DNA of 10,025 nucleotides from DATFPQ01 sp035264765 (lineage in GTDB: Bacteria > Actinomycetota > Actinomycetes > Actinomycetales > Angustibacteraceae), in the NCBI GenBank assembly GCA_035264765.1, contig DATFPQ010000050.1:1-10025 (forward strand), written 5' to 3'. This document shows, piece by piece, positions 1 to 5,654 of the stretch (positions are counted from its first letter, which is position 1; each line of letters opens with the position of its first letter). A program made the position numbers and the translations under genes. The notes beneath the pieces were generated by a model. It was not told the origin of the DNA. It searched no databases and was given only the letters and a program-made list of their open reading frames with translations.

Positions 1-1
1 C

Positions 2-82
2 GCGGCCGGGCGCACCGCGCCCTCGTGCCTCGACGACGGCGTCGCGCAGGTGCTGGAGACCCTGCTGCGCCGCTCCGCCTGA
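2..82 (+). CDS. C-terminal end of an unidentified protein (5' cut by window edge)
   Basis: The frame is open from the window edge and stops at TGA 80-82, giving 26 residues that end in VLETLLRRSA. Its coding sense is inferred: it has ordinary amino-acid use for a helical C-terminus, and it converges on the next gene, whose stop lies only 9 bp further on. Too little is present to name a family. A C-terminal helix with a small-residue ending is seen in many dehydrogenases and sugar oxidoreductases, but that is only a resemblance. No terminator fits in the gap. Confidence 0.45.
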   Translation, partial: AAGRTAPSCLDDGVAQVLETLLRRSA

Positions 83-91
83 CCGCGGCGC

Positions 92-688
92 TCAGCGGGA
101 CTGCAGCGCGTCCAGGGCGACGGCCATCGCGGCGGCGACCCGGCCGTCGACCCGGTGCCCGGGGACCTGGACGACGTACCGGTCGCGCAGCGTGGCCTTG
201 CGCTCGGACGACATCACGACCTGACCGCTGGAGTCGGTGAAGTCGAAGTGGAACAGGAACGGCGAGGGGAAGTTCTCGATGATCGGCAGGACGTCCCAGA
301 GCCGCCGGGCGATGGCGACGCCGCCACTGCGCTCCGTGCCCGTCACGGCGCTGCCGTCCGCTGCGCTCAGCTCCCAGGTGGAGCGCAGCAGCGAGGTGCC
401 GAACCGCTTGCGGAACCAGCCGATCGGCTGCCCCTCGGCGTCCAGGACGTCGTACGTCGCGCCGAGGTCGATCCGCTGCCGCGCCCGGAAGCTGAACACC
501 GGGTTCCTGCGGTCCTCGTCCGCGTAGAAGGTCACGTGCTCCCGGAAGGCCATCCGCTTCTGCTGGGCCAAGGCCACGACGGGGCCCTCCGAGCCGTCCG
601 GGGCGGCAGCCCGGATCTCGTACCGGTTCACCATCATGGTCAGCCGCTGCTGGACGAAGAAGTGCTCGAGGTGTGCGAGATCGCTCAT
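92..688 (-). CDS. LURP-one-related / Tubby C-like (scramblase-superfamily) protein
   Basis: About 198 residues from the ATG at 688, beginning MSDLAHLEHFFVQQRL. The pattern is that of the LURP-one/scramblase family with a Tubby-like beta-barrel fold. It opens with a VQQ segment and a YEIRA strand. A QQKRMAFREHVTFYADE segment follows, then VFSFRARQRIDLGATYDVLD, an IGWFRKRFGTSLLRSTWEL block and a C-terminal RDRYVVQVPG strand. The last helix, AMAVALDALQ, is the hydrophobic helix that closes the barrel in this fold. Members lack a known enzyme activity; lipid or nucleotide binding has been suggested for the superfamily. It is the third gene of a regulator-kinase operon. An alternative GTG start at 712 overlaps the kinase stop in a GTGA and has GGCGGA 8 bp upstream. 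I prefer 688 because the family usually begins MSDL. The family call is firm; the start is uncertain by 8 codons. Confidence 0.85.
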   Translation of the reverse strand: MSDLAHLEHFFVQQRLTMMVNRYEIRAAAPDGSEGPVVALAQQKRMAFREHVTFYADEDRRNPVFSFRARQRIDLGATYDVLDAEGQPIGWFRKRFGTSLLRSTWELSAADGSAVTGTERSGGVAIARRLWDVLPIIENFPSPFLFHFDFTDSSGQVVMSSERKATLRDRYVVQVPGHRVDGRVAAAMAVALDALQSR

Positions 689-708
689 GGCACGTCCGAC
701 GTCCGGCG

Positions 709-2253
709 TCACGAAGTGGTTCCGCCGGCGAGGGCGAGGACCTCCTGGTCGGTGGCCCCGGCGAGCGGCAGCCGGACCCGGAAGGACGTGCGGCCAGGTC
801 GGCTCTCGACGTCCACCGTCCCGCCGTGCGCGGCCACGATCGAGGACACGATGGCCAGCCCGAGGCCGGTGCTGCCGTGTGCTCGCGAGCGTGAGGACTC
901 CCCGCGCACGAAGCGCTCGAAGACCGTGGGCAGCACGTCCGGCGGGACGCCCGGACCGTCGTCCACGACCTGCACCTCGGCGGCGCCGTCCAGGACCCGC
1001 AGCTCCGCGCTGACCGACGTCCCGGACGGCGTGTGGGTGCGCGCGTTGGCGAGCAGGTTCGCCAGCACCTGGTGCAGCCGCTGGTCGTCACCCCGCACGA
1101 CCACGGGCTCGTCCGGAAGCGACAGGCTCCACCGGTGCTGCGGACCGGCCACCTGCGCGTCGGTCAGCGCGTCCACCGTCACCCGGGTGAGGTCGACCGC
1201 CTCGGACTCGACCGGCCGGCCGGAGTCCAGTCGGGCGAGCAGCAGCAGGTCCTCGACCAGCACGGTCATCCGGGCCGCCTCGCTCTCGACCCGGTCGAGG
1301 GCCCGCGCCACGCCCTCCGGCACCGCCTCGCCGCTGCGGCGGGTGAGCTCGGCGTAGCCGCGGATGGCGGCGAGCGGCGTCCGCAGCTCGTGGCTCGCGT
1401 CGGCCACGAACCCGCGCACCCGCTGCTCGCTCTCCTCGCGGACGGCCAGGGAGCGCTCGACGTGCCCGATCATCGCGTTGACGGCGGAGCTGACCTGCCC
1501 GACCTCGGTCCGGGGGTCGGCGTCGGGCACGCGAACGTCGAGCGTCACCTGGCCCCGGGCCAGCGGCGTGCGAGCCACCTGCGAGGCGGTGGCCGCGACC
1601 TGCTGCAGCGGCCGCAGCGTGCGGCGCACGACGATCCCGCCTCCCACACCCGCCACGACCAGCAGCAGCGCGCCGGCGCCGCCGACCACGAGCGCGACCC
1701 GGGTCACGGTCTGCTCCGCCTGCCGCAACGGCAGGCCGGTCACCAGCACGCGGCCATCCGTGGCCTGGCGTGCCACGACGCGGTACTCGCCGATCCCCTG
1801 CAGCTCATAGGTACGTGGCTCATGCGCCACAGGCACGGCGGCGAGCTGCGCGGTGGCGTCCTCGCCCACGGTCTGGGGGGTGCCGCGGGGCCCCACGGTC
1901 GCGGCGGTGACGACCGTGCCGTCCTGCACGATGGCGCCGAGCGTTCCGACCGACGTGCCGGGTGCGCCCAGGAAGCCGGGACCCTGCCGGTGCTCGTCGC
2001 CGTCGCCGTCGCCGTCGTGGTCCAGCCGCGGGCGCCCGACGCCGTCCAGCCGTTCGGCGTTCGTGCCGCTGCGCCCGGCGGCCGAGGTCAGCTGCCGGTC
2101 CACCCCGCCGACCAGTGAGCGCTGCAGCGCCAGCACGGTGACCATGCCGACGACGAGCGTCACCGCGGTGAGCAGCACGAGGACCAGCGCGACCAGCCGG
2201 GCCCGCAGGGTCAGGGGGCGCTGGGGGAGAAGCCGGGAGGTGGGAGACCGCAC
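709..2253 (-). CDS. Sensor histidine kinase with HAMP domain (PhoR/TrcS-like)
   Basis: A membrane sensor kinase of 514 residues, starting at a GTG 5 bp after the response regulator stop. Transmembrane helix 1 is at about residues 19-43 and helix 2 at about 184-208. Between them is an extracytoplasmic domain of roughly 140 residues. A HAMP linker (RRTLRPLQQV onward) covers 210-262. The HisKA H-box FVADASHELRTPL carries phosphoacceptor H288. The HATPase_c domain has an N-box near 396-405 (LANLLANARTHT), a G1 box DDGPGVPP at 431-438, an F-box FERFVRG at 445-451 and a G2 box STGLGLAIV at 461-469. All catalytic boxes look intact. The sensor domain holds an unusual Asp/Gly run, DHDGDGDGDEH at 78-88, encoded by a 6-bp tandem repeat. 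The kinase should phosphorylate the adjacent regulator; its signal cannot be read from sequence. PhoR, TrcS and TcrY types share this layout, so I give no symbol. Confidence 0.95.
   Translation of the reverse strand: MRSPTSRLLPQRPLTLRARLVALVLVLLTAVTLVVGMVTVLALQRSLVGGVDRQLTSAAGRSGTNAERLDGVGRPRLDHDGDGDGDEHRQGPGFLGAPGTSVGTLGAIVQDGTVVTAATVGPRGTPQTVGEDATAQLAAVPVAHEPRTYELQGIGEYRVVARQATDGRVLVTGLPLRQAEQTVTRVALVVGGAGALLLVVAGVGGGIVVRRTLRPLQQVAATASQVARTPLARGQVTLDVRVPDADPRTEVGQVSSAVNAMIGHVERSLAVREESEQRVRGFVADASHELRTPLAAIRGYAELTRRSGEAVPEGVARALDRVESEAARMTVLVEDLLLLARLDSGRPVESEAVDLTRVTVDALTDAQVAGPQHRWSLSLPDEPVVVRGDDQRLHQVLANLLANARTHTPSGTSVSAELRVLDGAAEVQVVDDGPGVPPDVLPTVFERFVRGESSRSRAHGSTGLGLAIVSSIVAAHGGTVDVESRPGRTSFRVRLPLAGATDQEVLALAGGTTS
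1995..2017. repeat. Hexanucleotide tandem repeat (CGTCGC) inside the kinase gene
   Basis: Almost four head-to-tail copies of CGTCGC lie at 1995-2000, 2001-2006, 2007-2012 and 2013-2017. On the coding strand they read GAC-GGC and give the alternating Asp-Gly stretch of the sensor domain. A gain or loss of one unit would keep the frame and add or remove two residues. Confidence 0.9.
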
Positions 2254-2258
2254 GGCGC

Positions 2259-2996
2259 TCAGCTGGCGGGCTTGAGCACGTAGCCGGCACCGCGCAGGGT
2301 GTGGATCATCGGCTCGCGACCGGCGTCGATCTTCTTGCGCAGGTAGGAGACGTACAGCTCGACGACGTTCGCCTGACCGCCGAAGTCGTAGTTCCAGACC
2401 CGGTCGAGGATCTGCGCCTTCGTGAGCACGCGGCGCGGGTTGCGCATGAAGTAGCGCAGCAGCTCGAACTCGGTGGCGGTCAACCGGATCGGCTCGCCGC
2501 CGCGGAAGACCTCGTGGCTGTCCTCGTCGAGCGTCAGGTCTCCGACCGTCAGGACCGAGTCGCTGTCGCCCACGAGGACCGCGGTGCGGCGCACCAGGGC
2601 GCGCAGCCGCGCGACGACCTCCTCCAGGCTGAACGGCTTGGTCACGTAGTCGTCGCCGCCCGCGGTCAGCCCGGCGACGCGGTCCTCCACGGCGTCCTTG
2701 GCGGTGAGGAACAGCACCGGCACGTCGCCGCCGTCGGACCGCAGCCGGCGGAGCACCTCCAGGCCGTCGAGGTCGGGCAGCATCATGTCGAGCACGACGG
2801 CGTCCGGGCGGAAGTCGCGGGCGGCGCGAACCGCGGCCAGCCCGTCGGCGGCGGTGCGCACGTCCCAGCCCTCGTACCGCAGCGCCATGGTGAGCAGCTC
2901 GGACAGCGCGGGCTCGTCGTCCACCACCAGGACTCGTACGGGGGTGCCGTCGAGGCGGCTCAGCGGGGCGGGGCGGGCGGAGGGCTTCGTCGTCAT
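2259..2996 (-). CDS. phoP: OmpR-family response regulator, PhoP-like
   Basis: A two-domain DNA-binding response regulator, 245 residues from ATG 2996. The receiver domain (about 20-135) shows the acidic pair D26-D27 in VLVVDDEP, the phosphoacceptor D70 in DAVVLDMMLP, T98 in FLTAKD and K120 in DDYVTKPFS. The winged-helix domain (about 147-243) has RLTATEFELLRYFM, the recognition-helix region around VWNYDFGGQANVVE, then YVSYLRKKID and the C-terminal wing HTLRGAGYVL. The AGLTAGGDDYVTKPFSLEEV and YDFGG..NVVE.YVSYLR stretches are close to my memory of M. tuberculosis PhoP, hence the symbol. TrcR or TcrX types remain possible. An in-frame GTG/ATG-type extension to 3239 exists but would run through the promoter and lacks family character. 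The gene heads the operon; its upstream region carries a PhoP-box-like repeat, which suggests autoregulation. Confidence 0.93.
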   Translation of the reverse strand: MTTKPSARPAPLSRLDGTPVRVLVVDDEPALSELLTMALRYEGWDVRTAADGLAAVRAARDFRPDAVVLDMMLPDLDGLEVLRRLRSDGGDVPVLFLTAKDAVEDRVAGLTAGGDDYVTKPFSLEEVVARLRALVRRTAVLVGDSDSVLTVGDLTLDEDSHEVFRGGEPIRLTATEFELLRYFMRNPRRVLTKAQILDRVWNYDFGGQANVVELYVSYLRKKIDAGREPMIHTLRGAGYVLKPAS

Positions 2997-3040
2997 GGCC
3001 CCCACTGTGGAGCCCGGTCCTGAAGCGACGCCGCGACGTC

Positions 3041-3058
3041 CCTGTGAGTCGGCTGTGT
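3041..3058 (-). promoter_or_regulatory. PhoP-box-like 7-4-7 direct repeat upstream of the response regulator
   Basis: Read on the minus strand (the regulator's strand), 3058-3041 is ACACAGC, four bases CGAC, then TCACAGG. The known M. tuberculosis PhoP site is a direct repeat TCACAGC-N4-TCACAGC; each half here differs at one base, so 12 of 14 positions agree and the spacing is exact. It lies 45-62 bp before the ATG. A further TCACAGA half-site is on the opposite strand at 3068-3074. The site is seen; its use by this regulator is inferred. Confidence 0.6.
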
Positions 3059-3072
3059 GTGATCCGGTCACA
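3058..3072. repeat. Inverted repeat TGTGA-N5-TCACA
   Basis: TGTGA at 3058-3062 and TCACA at 3068-3072 form perfect 5-bp arms around TCCGG. It lies directly beside the PhoP-like direct repeat, in the region between the divergent regulator and the GT39 remnant. Crp-type sites have the same arms but six spacer bases, so this is either a non-canonical dyad or the chance meeting of opposed PhoP half-sites. Confidence 0.5.
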
Positions 3073-3190
3073 GATGGCGCATAGGTCGAGGCGGGGAGCG
3101 GGACAGATCGGGCCCCAGAGTCACTCTCGACCACCGCCGCACCTGCGGCCCCGCGACCAGCGTCGCGGCCTCCGCACGAGAGGCACGACC

Positions 3191-3615
3191 ATGACCGCCA
3201 CGCTGACCCCGCCGCGGGAGGCGGCAACCGCACCACCACGGCCGCGCGTCAGCGGCTCCAGCCGCCTGACACCTGGGCTGCCGCGGCGATCGGCTCCCAG
3301 AACGCCAGCAGTTACCAGCTCGTCACCGAGCTGTCGGTGATGGCGATCGGCGGGTTCAACGGCAGCGACCCGTCACCGGCGCTGGCGCAGTTCCAGGAGT
3401 ACGTCACACAGGGCCGGATCCACTACTTCATCGCCGGCGGCGGCATGGGTGGACGCGGCGCTCCCAGCGGCGGCTCGGACGGCACCTCGGCGCAGATCTC
3501 GTCGTGGGTCGCGGGCACCTTCACCGCGCAGACGATCGACGGCGTCACGGTGTACGACGTGTCGTCCGGCGCAGGGTCGGCGTCCTCGGCGGCCTCGACG
3601 GCCTCGACGGCCTGA
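3191..3615 (+). pseudogene. Remnant of a GT39/ArnT-like membrane glycosyltransferase with its middle deleted
   Basis: ATG 3191 follows a GAGAGGCACGACC leader and begins MTATLTPPREAATAPPRPR. This matches the Pro-rich N-terminus of actinobacterial GT39-family (dolichyl-phosphate-mannose/ArnT-like) transferases. In another frame, from about 3268 to TGA 3613-3615, is what I recognise as the C-terminus of the same family: TWAAAAIGSQNASSYQL, then VMAIGGFNGSDPSP, HYFIAGGGMGG, ISSWVAGTFTAQTIDGVTVYDVSS and an AST-rich tail. The ten or so transmembrane segments and the catalytic N-terminal loop that should lie between are absent; a complete member has roughly 600-700 residues. The two pieces join within about 3245-3268, out of frame, next to the inverted repeat GCGGCT-cc-AGCCGC (3252-3265). 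The C-terminal piece has an ATG at 3337 but no ribosome site I can see. I read it as an internal-deletion pseudogene. Confidence 0.75.
3592..3609 (+). repeat. 9-bp tandem duplication at the GT39 remnant C-terminus
   Basis: GCCTCGACG occurs twice head to tail (3592-3600, 3601-3609), giving AST-AST just before the stop. It lies in the low-complexity Ala/Ser tail of the remnant. Confidence 0.8.
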
Positions 3616-3631
3616 CGCGCGAGCCGCAACG

Positions 3632-3688
3632 ACAGGACCGATCCCCCCTTCCCCGTCGGTTCAGTGGGAAAGGGCGGATCGGTCCTGT
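3632..3688. terminator. Strong hairpin between converging genes (bidirectional terminator)
   Basis: ACAGGACCGATCC (3632-3644) is perfectly complementary to GGATCGGTCCTGT (3676-3688), a 13-bp outer stem. Inside, a C-rich CCCTT-CCC run pairs with GGGAAAGGG (3666-3674) with a small bulge. The hairpin lies 16 bp after the stop of the GT39 remnant and 44 bp before the stop of the opposing dehydrogenase. There is no long T-run, as is usual for actinobacterial terminators. Confidence 0.8.
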
Positions 3689-3731
3689 TCGCCGGGCGCG
3701 GGTGCGGCGGCCGGCTCCGTGGGGGGCTGCG

Positions 3732-4553
3732 TCAGGGGCGGCGCCAGTCGTCGGACGTCAGCTGCGACCCGGCCGTCGGCCCCATCTGCAGCATTCCGCC
3801 GTCCACCGGCCACGACGCCCCGGTGACGTACGCGGCGCCGGGCGAGCAGAGGAACGCGACCACCGCCGCGATCTCGCGCGCGTCACCGGGACGTCCGAGC
3901 GGGACCCCCGGCCGCTTTTTGTCCTCGCCGCCCTGCCGGGGGTCCTCGTCGGTCTGGCCGGTCATCGGCGTCGCGATCTCGCCAGGGGCCACGGCGTTGA
4001 CCGTGATCCCATGCTGCGCCAGCTCGATGGCGGCGGTCCGGGTGAGCAACCCGAGCCCACCCTTGGCCGCGCAGTAGGGTGCCGAGCCGACCTTGGGCTG
4101 GTGCTCGTGGACGCTGGTGATGTTGACGATCCGGCCGCCGCGGCCGGCGGCAACCATCCGCCGGGCGGCGCGCTGCAGGCACAGGAACGCGCCGTCGAGG
4201 TCGGTGCTCACGATCTCCCGCCAGGTCTCGAAGTCAAGGTCGAGCAGGAGGGTCGACGTGCCCGTCCCGGAGTTGTTGACCAAGACGTCGACGCCGCCGA
4301 GCCGCTCCGCGAGGTCGTCGATGACGTCGGCTGCCTTCGGTAGCTGGGTCAGGTCGAGCTGAGCGACCTCGGCCCGCCGGCCCACCCGCTCGACCTCCTT
4401 CGCCGTGGCTCGTGCGCCTTCCTCGTCGGTGTGCCAGGTGATGCCGACATCGCACCCGGCCTCGGCGAGTGCCACGGCGCAGGCCCGGCCGATGCCGGAG
4501 TCGGAGCCGGTGACGATGGCGGTACGGGGCGAGAAGCTGCTGGGATCTGTCAT
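3732..4553 (-). CDS. SDR-family oxidoreductase
   Basis: A classical short-chain dehydrogenase/reductase of 273 residues from ATG 4553. The Rossmann glycine motif TGSDSGIG is at 15-22, D67 is the adenine-ring aspartate, and NNSG at 93-96 stands for the usual NNAG. The catalytic residues are S147 (NITSVHE), Y160 and K164 (YCAAK). The Asn of the classical catalytic tetrad is replaced by D118 in STDLDGAF, a known variant. PGEIATPM at 190-197 follows the active site. The C-terminal VTGASWPVDGGM is typical; a tail of about 25 residues extends beyond it. The substrate is unknown; glucose-1-dehydrogenase- and 3-ketoacyl-reductase-like members all look like this. An in-frame TTG at 4586 would add 11 residues; I prefer the ATG, which starts MTDPSSFSPRTAIVTG. 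A small acidic protein gene lies 75 bp upstream on the same strand and might be co-transcribed. Confidence 0.93.
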   Translation of the reverse strand: MTDPSSFSPRTAIVTGSDSGIGRACAVALAEAGCDVGITWHTDEEGARATAKEVERVGRRAEVAQLDLTQLPKAADVIDDLAERLGGVDVLVNNSGTGTSTLLLDLDFETWREIVSTDLDGAFLCLQRAARRMVAAGRGGRIVNITSVHEHQPKVGSAPYCAAKGGLGLLTRTAAIELAQHGITVNAVAPGEIATPMTGQTDEDPRQGGEDKKRPGVPLGRPGDAREIAAVVAFLCSPGAAYVTGASWPVDGGMLQMGPTAGSQLTSDDWRRP

Positions 4554-4628
4554 GCGCGACACTTGCCCCCCGCGCTCGGAGGCCAAACCCTTGCGACGTC
4601 TGCCTCGACGCTGCTTCGACGCCGTGCG

Positions 4629-4814
4629 CTAGACCGTGTCCTCCGAGCTGCGCCGACCGGACTGGGTGCTCGCGTCGGGGTCAGGGTTCTCGGTGCGATC
4701 GCGAGACTCCTCGAGGATCACCTCAGCCTGGCCGCGCGGGTCGTCGCTGCCGACGGTGCGCTCCTCCGGCAGCAGCTGCGCTCGCCGTTCGACCTGGTCC
4801 GGCTGTTCACTCAT
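4629..4814 (-). CDS. Small acidic hypothetical protein (61 aa)
   Basis: 61 residues from ATG 4814, starting MSEQPDQVERRAQLLPEE. It is strongly charged (many D, E, R) with no hydrophobic segment, so it is soluble and likely disordered apart from a possible helix around QAEVILEESRDRTE. Short actinobacterial proteins of the pattern LLPEE...GSDD...QAE.ILEES..R are familiar to me as conserved but uncharacterised. It diverges from the VOC gene (83 bp between starts) and reads towards the SDR gene. No function can be given. Confidence 0.65.
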   Translation of the reverse strand: MSEQPDQVERRAQLLPEERTVGSDDPRGQAEVILEESRDRTENPDPDASTQSGRRSSEDTV

Positions 4815-4885
4815 GCATCCGTTCTACCCCTGGCGACCGCCCCGCGCCTCGTGGCACGGTGGCGCGCAGTCGACAGCAGGCCACG

Positions 4886-4892
4886 AGGAGGT
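4886..4892 (+). promoter_or_regulatory. Ribosome binding site of the VOC gene
   Basis: AGGAGGT, a full Shine-Dalgarno match, lies four bases before ATG 4897. It fixes this start against the longer in-frame ATG at 4636, which overlaps the divergent small gene. Confidence 0.85.
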
Positions 4893-4896
4893 CGCC

Positions 4897-5274
4897 ATGC
4901 CGAGCCGGATCAGCCAGTGGACGCTCGACGTCCACGACGTCGACCGCATGGCCGCCTTCTGGTCGGCCGCGCTCGGTTACCGGGTCGACCGCGGGGACGA
5001 CGGATCCGCGAAGCTCTACCCGTCGGACGACGCCGGACCCGACGTGCTCACCGTGTGGCTGCAGGGCACGGACACTGCCAAGCCGGCGAAGAACCGTTGT
5101 CATCTGGACCTGCGGCCGACCGACGGCGACGTCGACGCGGAGGTGGCCCGGCTGGTCGCGCTCGGTGCTCGGCACGTCGACGTCGGCCAAAGTCCCGACG
5201 ACCCGTTCGTGGTCCTCGTCGACCCGGAGGACAACGAGTTCTGTGTCCTGCGGCGAGAGCCGCGCGGGCGGTAG
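4897..5274 (+). CDS. VOC-family (glyoxalase-like) protein
   Basis: 125 residues, single vicinal-oxygen-chelate domain of the short glyoxalase-like type. It has two beta-alpha-beta-beta-beta modules: QWTLDVHDVDRMAAFWSAALGY opens the first and NRCHLDLRPTDGDVDAEVARL the second. The domain closes with FVVLVDPEDNEFCVL. Likely metal-site positions are H69 in CHLDL and E114 in DNEFCVL; the first-module position is D11 in LDVHD rather than the His of true glyoxalase I. So I do not call it a lactoylglutathione lyase. The start rests on a full Shine-Dalgarno site. It is a monocistronic-looking + strand gene between two minus-strand mini-genes. Substrate unknown. Confidence 0.9.
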   Translation: MPSRISQWTLDVHDVDRMAAFWSAALGYRVDRGDDGSAKLYPSDDAGPDVLTVWLQGTDTAKPAKNRCHLDLRPTDGDVDAEVARLVALGARHVDVGQSPDDPFVVLVDPEDNEFCVLRREPRGR

Positions 5275-5275
5275 C

Positions 5276-5285
5276 GCGGGCCCGC
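5276..5285. repeat. GC palindrome between converging genes
   Basis: GCGGGCCCGC is a perfect 10-bp palindrome starting 2 bp after the VOC stop and ending before the stop of the opposing small gene (5303). With no loop it is a poor terminator, but it is the only structure in this 28-bp gap. Confidence 0.35.
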
Positions 5286-5302
5286 TGTTCCCTCGCGCCT
5301 CG

Positions 5303-5554
5303 TCAGTCCATCAGCCCGGCGTCCTGGCCGGAGGAGCCGTGCGGCTGTCCCGGCTCGCGGTCGGTGTCCTCGGGCGCTGCCACCAGGTCGTCGGTGGCGT
5401 CCACCGCCTCCGCTTCGACGTCCGGCGCAGCCTGCGGCTCGCCGCCGGAGACGACGTCGCCCTCCTGCTGCGGCCGGCCGACCCGGTCGGAGCCGGAGTT
5501 GACCCCCTCCGGCTCGACGAGGTCCCCCTGGTGCTCGTCCGATGCTCGTGCCAT
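5303..5554 (-). CDS. Small acidic, disordered hypothetical protein (83 aa)
   Basis: 83 residues from ATG 5554, starting MARASDEHQGDLVEPEGVNS. The composition is rich in D, E, G, P and S, with almost no aromatic residues and no membrane segment. The middle carries an acidic VEAEAVDATDDLVAAPEDTD stretch. It is a probable real but disordered protein: it fills the space between the VOC stop and the bpa stop, and AGGG precedes the ATG. I recognise no family. It resembles the other small acidic protein at 4629-4814 in character but not in alignable sequence. Confidence 0.55.
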   Translation of the reverse strand: MARASDEHQGDLVEPEGVNSGSDRVGRPQQEGDVVSGGEPQAAPDVEAEAVDATDDLVAAPEDTDREPGQPHGSSGQDAGLMD

Positions 5555-5590
5555 GGACCCTGTCTACCGTGACCGGGTCGGAACCGCAGG

Positions 5591-5628
5591 CCGGGCTGCC
5601 CGCACCTGGACGGGCACTCCAGGCCCGG
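5591..5628. terminator. Hairpin downstream of bpa
   Basis: CCGGGCTGCCCG (5591-5602) pairs with CGGGCA (5611-5616) and, after a six-base bulge, with GCCCGG (5623-5628). That is a 12-bp GC stem with an 8-base loop. A competing CCTGGA/TCCAGG stem (5605-5610/5618-5623) exists. Lying 19 bp past the bpa stop on the minus strand, it is the likely terminator of bpa. Confidence 0.6.
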
Positions 5629-5635
5629 AGGAGGC

Positions 5636-5654
5636 CTAGAGGTGATCTAGAGGT
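5636..5654. repeat. 11-bp-period direct repeat CTAGAGGT at the bpa stop
   Basis: CTAGAGGT occurs at 5636-5643 and 5647-5654. The second copy contains the bpa stop codon and last codon (minus strand), the first lies just beyond it, so the end of the gene looks duplicated by 11 bp. Confidence 0.8.

Noticed and set aside
155..1357. 400-codon + strand open frame across the LURP and kinase genes
   Set aside because: It is the antisense shadow of two genes with clear family motifs; its translation is Arg/Gly/Ser-rich without any motif.
1033..2118. 361-codon + strand frame opposite the kinase
   Set aside because: Antisense of an intact histidine kinase; high GC keeps stops away.
2301..3023. 240-codon + strand frame opposite the response regulator
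   Set aside because: Antisense of an intact regulator with all conserved residues.
2997..3239. N-terminal extension of the response regulator to 3239
   Set aside because: It would run over the PhoP-like box and the promoter, and its residues do not resemble the family; ATG 2996 fits the normal length.
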